Assembly (NCBI GenBank): GCA_002989075.1 | Contig: PSQN01000012.1 | Span: forward strand, 1,488,001 to 1,552,000 | Length of the DNA: 64,000 nt | Reading direction: 5' to 3' | Origin: Arthonia radiata | Lineage: Eukaryota; Ascomycota; Arthoniomycetes; Arthoniales; Arthoniaceae | Shown: positions 45,382 to 58,694 of the stretch, piece by piece | Layout of the letters: every line of letters begins with the position of its first letter | Position numbering within the stretch: position 1 is the stretch's first letter | The notes under the pieces: model-generated | What the model was told of the DNA's origin: nothing | Seen by the model: only the letters and a program-made list of their open reading frames with translations | Database searches by the model: none | Translations under genes and position numbers: made by a program

Positions 45382-48131
45382 GGTTATAAGCCCGGGTTAG
45401 CACCAATTCCTTTTAAATTTTCTTTTTAGAAAATATTTTATCTATCGGTACCTTTAAACGATTCTATTACCAATTGACTCTAAATTTTTAGCCCAATTTA
45501 ACTATTAGAACAGAATTTCCTTTTTTTTTTTTCGGAAATCTTCGACTATATATTCGGCTATAGACTCCTTTTATAAGATTCCTAAACTTAAGGGCTCGAC
45601 TAATTGAGATATTTGGTCGATTCGAATAGAGACCCTTTTAACTAAAAAGGGCTACAGTAATGTTATAATCCCCTTTTCCGGCTATTTAGCTAGAGATATT
45701 ATCGAAGCCAGCCGCTAGAAACGGTCGACAAGGGCAGCAGCCCTTATTCGACTAACTTTAGAGGACGGCCCCCTTATTTAAACAAAGGGGATTTATAACT
45801 CTCTAGAGCTTTAAGATAGCCTAAAAAGGTTATACAAATCGAAAGGTTTTAGTTTCGAGTTTCTAATTTGTAAGGAGCTCTTTAGCACTACACTTAGTAA
45901 GGTAAAAAACCTTAAGCTTTACTTTACTAAAATTAGGCAATTAACGGACGATTTAGTAACCCGAGGACTAACACTACTTAACAAGGTAGTAGCTGCCTAC
46001 GTTCTCTACAATCTTACCTCTAAATATAAGCACACGGTAGCTATTATTAGCCAAAGCTACCAGCAAACGACTAGCGATATAAGTCTACAGAACTTATTTA
46101 GTTAACTTATAAACGAGTCTCGCCGAATCTACGGTAGTACTCCAGCAGAAAAGGTTTTTACTGCAATAGACAACAAATTGACGTAAAGGACCGGAGAAAA
46201 ATTAAAACCTTTAAGTAAAAACTAAGAAAAATGCCCCTTTTGTAACAAAAAGGGGCATAAACCGGCAACTTATTGGAAAAAATACCCAAACCTCCGGCTA
46301 AATTCCAACAAAAGCTCCAAAAACACTAATTTTTTAATATTTTCTGTACACAGTTCTAACCTACAAGAAGAACAATACTTTACAGTATTACTAGATAGAG
46401 TCAATTACCCTACTAACTCTTAGATCCTCGATATAAGCTTAATAAGCTATATTTACTTAAATATTAACCTTCTAACAGATATCCGGCCAACTAACCGAAT
46501 TATTTGTTAGAAAGGGGGAAAGTTAATTTAAGTCTGATAAACAGGCAAAGCAAAACTATTCTTTAAGAATAAAATAATTGTCTTAGACGAAGTTTTATTT
46601 GTTAAGAAATTTAAAATTAACCTTCTAAGCTTCGATAAGCTTAGAAAGAGAGGAGGTAAGGTAACTTTTAACTAAAATAAGCTAAAAGTTAATTAAACTA
46701 GACAACTAACTACCGAAGAGCGGTATATTAACAGCCTAATAGTAATAAAAGCTTAGACTATCAATACAGTCCGATCTCTCTACACTATTTCTTCAAAAAC
46801 TAACCTTTAGCATCAACGAATAGAATATATAGGCGAAAACGCCTTAAAATAGCTTTAAAAAGATTGCCCTAGGAATAAATTATTCGGATAAATTAGGAGA
46901 TAATTGCTAAATTTGCTTAAAAGTAAAGGCAACAGCTAAAGTTAGCTAAGAAACTCTAGACAAATTAACTAATTATTTAGAAAAAGTCTACTTAAATATT
47001 TATAGGCTAATTATACCGCAAACCTCTTTTAAAGGTTAATTATTTACTAGCTTTATAGACAATAAAACTCGGTATACAACTACCGAGGTACTATAGTTTA
47101 AAGACTAGATTTTTGACGTACTATTTACTTATATTATTTAGAAAGAAACGTAGTCCGAGTATCCTTTTAAAAGATTATACTTAGACAACGCAAAAGAATA
47201 CCAAAAAGGCCGGGTAAAATAGCTTCTAAAACAAAAAGAAGCTATTCTAATAACATCCGTACCGTATATTCCCCAGCAAAATGGACGAGCCGAACGCTTT
47301 AACCGAACAATTGTTAGTAAAGTTCGAGCAATACTTTATACCGCCGAGCTACCTTAAATATATTGGGGTAAAGTACTAAAAGCAGCTATCTATATTTATA
47401 ATAGGACCCTCTATACTAGATTACTGGGGTTTATTACTCCGTACAAAGTAAAATACGGCAAAAAACTAAATATTAGTACTATTAAAATCTAGAGCTTAGT
47501 TACTTATCTTAAAGAATCTAAATTAAAAAAACTAGACGCTAGAGTAACTATCTATATTCTAATAGGCTACAAATTAAACTAATATAAGCTCTTAGACTCT
47601 AATAGCCGAAAGATTTACTAAGGAAGAGACGTTTATATTTAAGAAGAAAAATTTGTTTAGAACCTACAGAGATCTACGGTTAATCGATTAACCGAGAGTA
47701 TTTCTAAAGAGTTTAAAGAATAACTAGAAGTTAAGTTTAAAAATAAGCTAAATTCGACCGCTAAATCTTAAGATAATAGGAAGGTATCTTCTAATAAAGG
47801 AGAAAGTCCTCTATATAAGAAACAGTATACCTTCTCTATATCTTAACAACTAACAGACGAATCTAGACAAGAACTATACTAAACTAAAGCTCTAAACAAG
47901 TTTAACCTTCCTACCGAGTTAGATTATAGAAGTACAGAAGACTCTAGCCGGGCAGACATCGATTGCGCCTAGAAAATAGATTTTATATACAAAAACGCCA
48001 ATAAAAATTAGTTTAACGAGTTCTACAATAACCTAGAACAATACATTAAACAGGCCTTAGTTGCAGTTATTAAAGAGCTTAATAACTTAAAAGAAATAAA
48101 AGTATCTAAGAATTAGTCTTCTTAGCTAAAC
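44897..48131 (+). mobile_element. Copia LTR retrotransposon relic, RIP-affected, 3' part missing
   Basis: Starts with an LTR (44897-45381) and continues through gag-like sequence and a Copia-type integrase region (about 46,800-47,650; core motif QQNGRAERFNRTI and the YWGKVLKAAIYIYNRT block near 47,280-47,410). The gene order, integrase before the place where reverse transcriptase would be, is Copia. No reverse transcriptase or second LTR is visible before the Gypsy LTR at 48132, so the element is incomplete as well as heavily mutated. It is an old fossil with very many breaks and the AT-rich, transition-driven decay of RIP. Confidence 0.8.
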
Positions 48132-48581
48132 TGTTACGATCTTACTACATTAGACTAGTACAAGGCTGAGCGCAGCCAGCCTTATTAGAGCATTATACAG
48201 TATACCCAACGACTTCAATATAGCGACGTCGGCGACGTCGCTATATCGCAATAGGATTCCAACTATACGACAAAGAGACTGTTAAGACCGTCGAACACAA
48301 AAAAATATACTTTTGTACCTTAAACTATATAATTAAACTAATAGCCGACCTTAGAATAAACTTTAGTCTATTAACTTAATATTTAAATATAAGTTTCTTA
48401 ACTATATTTAAGTAACGTACTTTACCTTCTGTCTACTTTAGTTAAGCCTCTCTTACCTTTTATAATCTATTTCGCCTCTTTTACCTTTTAGTCTCTAACA
48501 CACAAGATATTTACTACTAAGGTCGATAAGTATATAAGATAAGTAAGCCTTAGTTCGGTTCTCTTAGCGACCGGCGTTATA
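48132..48581 (+). repeat. 5' LTR of Gypsy element A
   Basis: Opens TGTTACGATC and ends CGGCGTTATA. The last ~266 bp (from about 48316) match the reverse complement of the LTRs of element B, but the first ~185 bp do not, so the U3 portion differs between the two copies. It contains a 29-bp GC-rich palindrome at 48218-48246. Confidence 0.65.
48218..48246. repeat. 29-bp perfect palindrome, 14-bp arms
   Basis: Arms 48218-48231 and 48233-48246 are exact reverse complements around a single G at 48232, with core CGACGTCG. It stands out as CpG-rich inside strongly AT-rich DNA. Confidence 0.9.
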
Positions 48582-51500
48582 CTTTAACAGACTCGCTATA
48601 AAAGTAGAGAGAGCAGATTAGTTATATTTACTACTTCAGCACCCAATAGTCGCGACGCTGCGAATAGGTTAGCCAATAGAATAGCTAGTACAAGTAAGAT
48701 ATTAGACGTTAACATTAAGATAGAAAAAAGCTTCTTAAATAAATATTCTAAAGTTACTTTATTCTTAATACGCCTAGCTATATACTTTAAAACTTATAAA
48801 GACTAGTTTCTAAATAATACTACTATAGTTCTATTTGCTACCTTTTATATAGATAAAGATATCTATAAGTAGATTAAGTACTACTTCGACAATTTCTTGT
48901 TTACTTCGATAAAGAGTAGATACAAGGATACCGATAAGTTCTTCGCTAGCTTTATCTTCTTTTAGAAAAAGTTTTATAAAATCTTTAGATAGATCAACGC
49001 TAAACGCGTCGCTATTAAGAAGCTTAAAAACTTTAAGTAGATAGGACCAGCGAGCAGGTACGCCGCTAAATTTATATAGTATGCTAATTAAACAGAATAG
49101 AATAAGAAATCCCTTATTAAGACCTTTTATAAAGAACTTAAGAATTATATTAAAAAAATAATCTATATTTGTAGAGAGAAGTTTAATAATCTCAATAACT
49201 TTATATAACGAGTAAAGGAGATTAATAATAGTAACTTTAAAAGATAGATAAAAAAGAAGGATAACCCTACTAATAGGTTCTATAGAACAAAAAATCGAGC
49301 AAACTTACAATAAGATTAAGACAATCTAATAGAGTTAGATTTTACTAAGCTCCGAGGAAAACTAAATAACTAGGAAAGAGAATATAGAATAAAGAATAAG
49401 CTATACTTATATTATAGGAAACTAGGGCATTAAGTTAGAAAATACCGTTCTAAAAAACAATAGTTTAACAGTATAAAACAAAATAAGTACAATAATCAAC
49501 CTTAAAAATCCTACTCTTTGCGATAATAGTTTAATATAACTATTTAGACGTAGAAAGACAACAGCCGCAATAAGACAATAAAATTGCTAGTAGCCTTCTT
49601 TAACCGTTAATATATAAACTTAACTAAGGATCGTTCTTTATAAGAATTAAGTCTCTTATAGAAGATACTTACTAGGTTTCTTCTAACGAGAAGTATAACG
49701 AGTAGAACTTATTTAACTTATATAAAAACTGAAACACAGACAGTAAGTTATAGAAAGAAATAAAGAAACGACAAATAAAAAAGAAACAACAAAATCTATA
49801 GGACTGAAACAATATTAACTGTACTATTCTAAGGTAGTAGATATAAGATACCGTTACACTATACAAAATACTATTTTAAACTACGTGCTACGATAATAAT
49901 TGTATAACCTATAAATCCGATAAATTAGGATTAAAATAGTAGTTAAGGAAACTAATATCTTTAAAACAAGGTTCGATATAGAAACTAGACCTTACTTGAG
50001 AAAGATCTAGATCGCCTTATTTAGAAACCTAAGGAAAATTTAATGAAGAAAAGACTGTAGAGGCTAAGTAAGATAGTAACTATAATACGTTACAGACAAG
50101 GCAACGACTTAAAAACAAAAATATAGATTTTAGTAGTATAGAATCCTTGCTTAAGAACAATATTAATTAAAAAGAATAAATCTTAATTCGTTGGGAAGGA
50201 ATAATATAGAGACTTTGTTAGTTAGCCTTCTACAATAGAAAGTTAAGCGCTAATAAAGATATTAATAATATTTTAGAATATATTTACTTACGCCTACAAT
50301 AACTAGTAAACTACCTTATTAGGAGTTTAGAATTATATAGTTAGTACTAATATCTTTAATTAACAATATACAACTTATAAACATAATAGATTTTAACCAG
50401 CGATAGTTATATAATTAAGGCAGGAATCGTAAATAATAAACTAGACGTTATAATAAAGGTAGTATTAGAACACTTTATATATAAATTCTTATAGTAAATT
50501 AACCGATAATAGGTTCCGATATCTAGAATACTCTAGAACGTATATAATTAACAGGAAAAAGACTAAATCAACTACTTTAAGAGTAGTAGTACCGGCCCGT
50601 CCAACGGTTAGACTTTCTAAGAGTTTAGCTCTATACAAGCTTAACTTTCTATAGAATATATTTATATACTCAGACAATAATAAACTACAGAAGTATTAAA
50701 ATTATAATCGATTTAGACATAATAGGTAACTTTATCTTAATACGCTACGTTAAGAAGTATTAAATATAAATATAAAAAAAGAAATTACCCTACATACTGT
50801 CTAAATTTTAAGAAGTAAAGGAAAGAGTTAACTATAAGACTTTATTAATAGATATAATAATTAAGAACTATTAGAAAGAAATTACTTATAATATCGTAAA
50901 TATTAATTAGTACTACGCTATACTAGATATACCTTAGTTACAACAATATAATCTAAAAGTAAATTAGAGAACTAAGAAACTCCTCTTTACTAGGTATAAG
51001 TACTCTAAACAAGAGTCGTTCTATAGAATAGATACTTTATAAGCTATTTTTAGTAGTAAGAATAAAGAGCGCGATAAAGAACTTACGCGAGTTAGTACTA
51101 CTATACTCTAATACCTAAATATTCTATAAGAGAAGTCTAACGTAGTATCTCGTCTATAGCTAACTATACGCAAGTATAAATAAGAGACGACTGTATGTTA
51201 ATAATTTTATACAATAACAAGTACTTAGTTAATTACTAAGATACTTAAAGAATACAATTAATTCTAATACCTGTTTAAGGAAGCTAAGCTAAACTTAGCT
51301 CTTCTAGAATATAAACTATAGGATTATACAATACCTTTATAAGAAGGCAAAATACCAATATTTAGTTTAATATACTTTCTATTAGAAGCAGAAAATTAAG
51401 TGCTCCGCGATTATTTCAACAAGAACCTTAAGAAGGGGTTTATCTAGAAATTAATATTACTAGCCGGATATTTAATACTCTTTGTACCAAAGAAGAATAG

Positions 51501-51818
51501 CAAACTATAACTTTATATAGATTATAGGCAATTAAATAGAGTAACTGTTAAGAACCGATACTTATTACTATACATTAACAAAATTATAGATCGATTGTAT
51601 AACGTACAATAGTTTACTAAGTTTGATCTACAAGGAGCGTACAACTTAATTTATATAAAAGAAGATAAAGAATAGAAAACAGCCTTTTATACTAAATACA
51701 GACTTTTTAAGTATTACGTTATACTCTTTAAGCTAATAAACGCACTAATATTATTTTAAAAACTAATTAACAACATACTTAGTAATTATTTAGATATATT
51801 TATAACTACTTATCTAGA

Positions 51819-51823
51819 CGATA
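51819..51823. repeat. Target-site duplication CGATA, left copy
   Basis: CGATA immediately precedes element B and is repeated directly after it at 59167-59171. A 5-bp duplication is normal for Gypsy integration. Confidence 0.85.
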
Positions 51824-52295
51824 TATAACGCCGATCGCTAGAAGGACCGAACTAAGGCTTACTTGCCTTGTATGCTTATCGACCTTAATAGTAGGTGTCT
51901 TGTATGCTAGAGACTAAAAGATAGGAGAGGTAAGATAGATTACAGAGGGTAAGAGAGGCTTAACTAAAGTAGATAGAAGATAAAGTACGTTACCTAAATA
52001 TAGTTAAGGAACTTATATTTAAATGTTAAGTTAATAGACTAAAGTCTATTCTAAGGTTAGCTATTAGTCTAGCTATATAATCTAAGGTACATAGGAAAGT
52101 TTCTCTGTGTCCGTTAATTTTAATAATGCTTATATCGGGTTTATAGGGAATGTAGGCTCTTACAGCCGTCTTGTCCGATAATGCTTACAGCGGGTTTATA
52201 GACTTAGTCGGGAATAATGCTGGTAGGGCTAAGATAACTGGCGGTGGTTAATACTTAGGTACACGCTAGGCTGTCTGGGGCTGGTGCTCGTAACA
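51824..52295 (-). repeat. LTR of element B (3' LTR in element orientation)
   Basis: 472 bp, same length as the other LTR. Boundaries are set by the shared ends (TATAACGCCG at the left, GTAACA at the right) and by the target duplication. Confidence 0.9.
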
Positions 52296-52940
52296 CAATC
52301 CCCCCTCTTCTAGTTAAATTGTCCTCGATTGACCCTTAGCCTTTTAAACACCTATAAGTTACGTTTCGTTCCTTCTTTCGTAACTAATCTGTAAGTCGCT
52401 ATACTTCGCATAAAGTCCGTTACTGCGGGTCCTAATAAAAAGTATAGCTAATACCTGTTAATTGAAGCCTACGGTATCGAAATGTCTTCTTGTTCTAAAT
52501 GTGTATCGACTAAGGAAAGGTATGTAGTTTAGTTCGGGAAGGCGACGTATTCGGTATATACTCGAGATAGAAAGAGTTATAATTTACGGGTGCCGATAGT
52601 AGATAGTATGCCCTGTTGTTGTCTTTCTATAATGCCTGGAACTAACTTAGTTGCAGCGCGTTCGGTTTATTCTCAATATTTCTTCTAGTCGGCTGCCCTT
52701 TAGCGTATGAAACGTTAGTTACGCGCGTCAAAGTTCTAGGTAGCAGCGTTGATTGCGGCTGTGCAGCGTAACCGATCTAAGGTCCGGAAGTTGAAAGAGG
52801 AGGTTAAAAAGACTTGTGCGCGGGCAGCAGCGAAGTTAGCTCGAAATAAGTTGTTAGAGCAAGAGAAGTTTGCTGCGTCGATAGCTAGTAGTGATATATT
52901 TAAATGTTCGAGCAGGTTGTCCGTTGACTTTTAAAGTGAC
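52296..52940. other. Extra segment in element B with an open frame on the opposite strand
   Basis: Between the chromodomain end and the 3' LTR of B lies ~645 bp absent from A. It is visibly richer in GC than its surroundings and holds a 61-codon open frame on the plus strand (52749-52934), antisense to the element, with an Ala/Lys-rich helical composition (motif KLKEEVKKTCARAAAKLARNK). Its origin is unknown. Confidence 0.5.
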
Positions 52941-55900
52941 CCCTACTCGGAGTTGGGTGGTAGTCCTATAACGTAGTAAGCTGGTTCGTTTGTAGATAAC
53001 CTAGGTACCGGCGAGGCGTACTAGATAGTAAATTAGAGTATTAGTGCTGCTATAACTAATTAATATTTTAATTCTAATATTGTCGAATAGTGTCTTTATA
53101 GTTAGTTAGGTTTCGTTTCGGTTCCCATTAATTTTTATATTTAGAATATCCTCTCTATTTTATAAGATACTGTTGTTTGCCTCGATGTTGTCTGTAAGCG
53201 TAAATCGTTTTAACCTTATACTCGGGTTCTTGGTTGTTAGGAAGGATTTCTGGGTTGGGTCGTTCTACCTCTCGGAAGTAAGCTGGTTTCAACAGCGCTA
53301 CGTAGAATACAGAATATATTTTTATCGTTTTTGGGAGTTTAAGTTTGAATGTTACGGGTCCCAATTGCTATAAGATTTTGAACGGTCCTGTCTTAGTGTA
53401 GTCGAGTTTTTTGCTTAGTCTAATAGTTTTTATGTTTCTTATAAGTAAGTAAGCTCTTTCCCCCTCTTTTATGCTTGTATTTAGGGTAGTTCTTAACTTG
53501 TTATATTATCTCCTTATTCGTTCGTTAATAAACTCGCTGTCAGCCTTTAACTGCTGGTGCAGGGTCTTTATATTTGTTGCTATTCGTGTAGCAGTGTCGT
53601 TTTCTGTAGTGTTTTGTAGTTGTCTTCTCTAAAGAGGGTGATAGCTATATAAGGCGTAGAACGGAGTTGTCTTAGTTGTATTGTTCTTTGTATCGTTGTG
53701 CGCTGCTTGCGCTACTAGTAGTAACTGTACCTAGTCGTTTTGCTGGTAGTTAATGTATACCCAGAGATACTGTTCCAGTGTTTAATTTATTCGTTCTGTC
53801 TGTCTGTCTGTTTGTAGATAGAACGACGTTAATATCTTTTGTTTTGTCTCTAGCTGTTGTATTAGAGATATTTAAAACCGTAAGACGAACTTCCAGTCTC
53901 TGTCTAAGACAATTCTTTAGGGTTAGCTATAGTTTACTAAGATAATCCGAAGGAAGGTATATACTAACTATTCTGAGTTGCTAGCTTCCTTGTAAGGTAC
54001 GAAGTACGCGTACTTTATTAGTTTGTCGCATATAACTAGAATAGCGTCGTAAGCTACTCCTGTAAATAAATCCTTGAAGGTTAGTAACTTAGTAATAAAG
54101 TCTAGTAAGACTGTATGCTATAGTCTCTCGGGTGTCTTTAGTGGTTGTAGTTCACTATATAGTAAATGCCTTAGGTATTTAGTTCTTGCGTATATATCGT
54201 ATTCTTAGATATAATTTTTAACGTAGTGTCGGATTCTTGGGATGTAGTAGGTTCTTGTAATCTTTTCTATAGTATTGTCGATGCCTTTATGTCCTTTAGT
54301 TGGGTTATCGTAGAAGTTACTAATAATATTTTGGATTAGATTCCTTGGAACGTAGATTTTGCCTTAGAATTTATAATATTCCTTGTTGTTCTTAGTTAAT
54401 CTTAGGTGTCGTTTCTCGTTTTCTTGGTAGGTTTTAGGGTCGTTCAGGATATCTGGGATTCGGCTGTCTAGTTTAATAACAAACTTGGTTGTTATAGCTA
54501 ATTGATTGTATCTAATCTCGTTATTGTGTTCTCGGAATATTGCATGCTCAACGTGTTCCTTGTTATTAAGGTAATCTGGTCGTCGGCTTAGAGCGTCGGC
54601 CCTATCGTTCTTAGAACCCTTCTTGTAGATAATAATAAAGTTGTATAGAGCTATAGTTTCTAACTATTTAACTTATCTGCGGTTGAGTTTCTTTGTTGTT
54701 GTAAAATAAGTTAGGTTCTTATAGTCTGTATATACTATAATCGTATAGTTTGCTCCTTCTAGGTAAGCTCGCTATATTTTAAATGCTGCTATAATAGCTA
54801 AAAGCTCTTTATTGTAAATATTGTAGTTCTAATCTATAAATAAAATATTTATTAAGTAAAAAGCTACTAGTCTAAGCTTTCATTCCTTGTTATTTTAACT
54901 TATATATACTCTAATCGTATAGTCTAACGCGTCTACTTCTATAATAATCGGTAGGTTAGGGTCGAATATTGCTAGTACAGGCCCGATCTTAAAAGCTTCT
55001 TTAAGCTCTTTAAATACTAATTGTTCTTTTTACGTTTAGAAGAATTCTATCGATTGTTTCGTCTATTAAGACAGCGGTGCTATAATTTGGCTAAAGTTGG
55101 ATATCTATTGCCTATAGTAGTTAATAAAACTAAGAAACTGTTGCAACTATTTTATATTCTTTAGTGTAGGCTAGGTTAGAACAGATTAAATCTTTAAATC
55201 TTCTATTTAGAGACCGTACTCAGTAATTATAAATCTAAGAAATTCGACGGATTGTTGATAGAACTAGATTTTCTCGATATCGATTTGTAAATCGGTACGC
55301 ACCAATCTTTTTAATACCTTCTTAATATGTTTCTTATGTTCTTCTAGTATACGGCTGTATACTAGGATATTGTTTAGATAAGCAGTTATAAATATGTCTA
55401 GGTAATCGCTAAGTGTGTTGTTAATTAGTTTCTAAAATAATACTAGTGCGTTTATTAGCTTAAAGGGTATAACGCAATACTCAAAAAGTCCGTATCTAGT
55501 GCGGAAGGCTGTTTTCCACTCTTCGCCTTTCTGTATATAGATTAGGTTATAAGCTCCTCGTAGGTTAAACTTAGTAAACTATTGCGCGTTATACAATCGG
55601 TCTGTTATTTTGTCGATGCGTGGTAGAGGGTATCGGTTCTTAATAGTTACTCTGTTTAATTGTTTATAATCTACGTAGAGTTGTAGTTTACTATTTTTCT
55701 TTAGTACGAAGAGTATCAGGTGTCCAGCTAATAATGTTAATTTCCGGATAAATCCCTTTTTAAGATTTTTGTTAAAATAGTCGCAGAGCGCTTAATTTTC
55801 TGCTTCTAATAGAGAGTATATTAAACCGAATGTTGGCGTTTTGTCTTCTTATAAAGGTATTGTGTAATCTTACGGTTTGTATTCTAGGAAAGCTAAGTCC

Positions 55901-58694
55901 GGCTCAGCTTCTTCAAACAGATATCGAAATTGATCGTATTCCTCGGGTATCTTAGTAATTAACTGAGTACTTGTCGTCGTATAGAATCGTTGACGTACAG
56001 TTGTCTCTTATTTATACTTGCGTGTAGCTAGCTACAGACGAGATACTGCGTTAGACTTCTCTCGTAGAATATCTAAATATCGGAGTATAGTAGTACTAAC
56101 CCGCGTAAGTTTCTTATCGCGCTTCTTATCCTTACTACTAAAATTAGCTTATAGGGTATTTGTTCTGTAGAACGACTCTTGTTTAGAGTACTTGTACCTA
56201 GTAAAGAGGAGTTTTTTAGTTCTCTAATCTACTTCTAGGTTATATTATTACAACTAAGGTATACCTAGTATAGCGTAGTGCTAGTTAATATCTACGATAT
56301 TATAAGTAATTTCTTTCTAATAGTTCTTAATTGTTATATCTATTAGCAAAGTCTTGTAGTCGACTCTTCCCTCTACCCCTTAAAATCTAGACAGTGCGTA
56401 GGGTAATTTCTTCTTTTGTATTTATATTTAGTACTCTTTAACGTAGCGTATTAAGATAAAGTTGCCTATTACCCCTAAATTAATTATAATTTTAATGTTT
56501 CTGTAGTTTATTGTTGCCCGAGTGTGTAGATATATTTTATAGGCAGCTAAGCTCGTATAGAGCTAAACTCCTAGAGAATCTAACCGTTAGACGGGCTGGT
56601 ACTACTACTCTTAAAGTAGTTAGTCTAGTCTTTTTTCTGTTAATTGTATACGTTCTAAAGTATTTTAGGTACTGAAACCTATTGTCGGTTGATTTGCTAT
56701 AAGAATTCCTATATAGAGTGTTCTAGTACTGCTTTTATTATAACGTTCGGTTTGTTGTTTACGATCCCTGCTTTAATTATACAACTATCGCTGGTTAAAA
56801 CTTGTTGTGTCTATAGGTTGTATATTGTTAGTCGAAGATATTGGTACTGACTATGTAATTCTAGACCCCTAATAAGGTGGTCTACCGGTCGTCGTAGGCG
56901 TAAGTAAATATATTTCGGAATGTTGTTAATATCTTTATTAGCGCTTAACTTTCTATCGTAGAAGGCTAACTAACAAAGTCTCTATATTATTTCTTCCTAA
57001 CGGATTAGAGTTTGCTCTTTCTAATTAGTATTGTCCTCGAGCGAGAATTCCGTACCATTAGAATCTATATTTTCGTCTTTAAGTCGTTGTCTTATCTATA
57101 ACGCATCGTAGCTGCTATCTTGCTTAGCTTCTACGGTCTGTTCTTCCTTAGATTCCCCTTAGGTTTCTAGGTAAGGTAACCTAGGTCGTTCTCGAGTAAG
57201 GTCTAGTTCTTGTATCGAACCTTGTTTAGAAGATGTCGGTTTCTTTAGCTACTATCCTAACTCTAGTTTGTCGGATTCATAGATCGTATAATTATTATTG
57301 TAGCACGCGGTCTAGGATAGTGTATCGTATAATATAACGGTACTCTATATTTAATACCTCGGAATAGTGCGGTTAATGTTGTTCTAGTTCTATAGGTCTT
57401 ATTGTTTCTATTTTATTTGTCGTTCCTTTATTTCTTTCTATAACTTACTATCTGTATTCTAGTTTTTATGTAAATTAAATAAGTTTAGTTCGTTGTACTT
57501 TTCCTTGGAAGTAGCCTGGTAAGTGTTGTTCTGGTCGCAGAAGGCGCTCTAGTAGGTGTTCTTCTGCTTCTTAGTAAGTCCGATAACGTACTCATACCAG
57601 TTCTAGTTAATCTTAGGTAGAAGTCTAAATGCTTAAAGAAGACGGTCCCCGGTTAAGTTTATATGCCAGCGGTTGGAGAAGGCTGCTAGTAATTCTATTG
57701 CCTTATCGCGACTGTAGTGTTTTTATGCCTAAATAGTTATATTGAACTGTTGTCGCGGGAAGCAGGGTTTCTAAGGTCGATTATTGTGTTTGTTCTTCTT
57801 AGTACTGTTAAACTATTGTTTCTTAGAACGGTATTTCTTAACTTAATGCCCTAGTTTTCCGCAATATAAGCATAGCTTGTTCTTTATTCTGTGTTCTTGT
57901 TTCTGGTTGTTTAGTTTTCCTCGAGGCTTGGTAAAATTTAACTCTATTGGGTCGCCTCGGTCTTATCGTAAGTTTGCTCGGTTCTTTGTTCTATAGAACC
58001 TATTAGTAGGGTTACCCTTCTTTTTTATTTATCTTTCGAAGTTGCTGTCGTCAGTCTTCTTTACTCGTTATATAAAGTTGTCGAGATTATTAAACTTTTC
58101 TCTACGAATATAGATTATTTCCTTAACATAATTCTTAAGTCCTTTATAAAAGGTCTCGATTAGAGGTTTCTTGTCTTATCCTGTTTAATTAGCATACTAT
58201 ATAAATTCGACGGCGTACCTGCTTGCTGGTTCTGTCTGCTTAAGGTTCCTAAGCTTCCTAATAGCGACGCGTCTAGCGTCAGTCTGTCTAAAGATTTTGC
58301 GAAGCTTCTTCTAAAAGAAGGTAAAGCTAGCGAAGAACTCGTCGGTGTCCTCGCGCCTGCTCTTTATCGGGGTAAACAAGAAATCGTCGAAATAGTACTC
58401 AATCTACTTGTAAGCATCTCTATCTATATAAGAGGTAGCAAATAGAACTATAGTAGTATCGTTCGGGAACTAGTCTTTATAAGTTTTAAAGTATACGGCT
58501 AGGCGTATTAAGAATAAAGTAACTTTAAAACGTTTACTTAAGAAACTTTTTCTTATCTTAGTGTTAACGTCCGATATCTTACTTATGCTGGCTATTCTGT
58601 TGGCTAATCTGTTCGCAGCGTCGCAGCTATTGGGTGTCGAAGTAGTAGACATAATTAATCTACTTTCTCTACTTTCGTAGCGAGTCTATTAAAG

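Larger units (their letters stand above)
48132..51823 (+). mobile_element. Gypsy/chromodomain element A, left part
   Basis: Old Ty3/Gypsy element on the plus strand: LTR (48132-48581), gag (from about 48,640), zinc-knuckle region (about 49,400), protease area and reverse transcriptase (about 51,400-51,823). It is interrupted within the reverse transcriptase at the active-site aspartate region by element B and continues at 59167. It is heavily RIP-affected with very many breaks. Because B sits inside it, A is the older insertion. Confidence 0.85.

Noticed and set aside
49672-50677. Short open frames of 60-64 codons in the transposon block
   Set aside because: They are Ile/Tyr/Leu-rich by AT composition, antisense to element A, and not genes.
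48316-51823. Reading the third LTR-like copy at 48.3 kb as a solo LTR of element B
   Set aside because: It is in opposite orientation and is directly followed by gag of element A, so it belongs to A.
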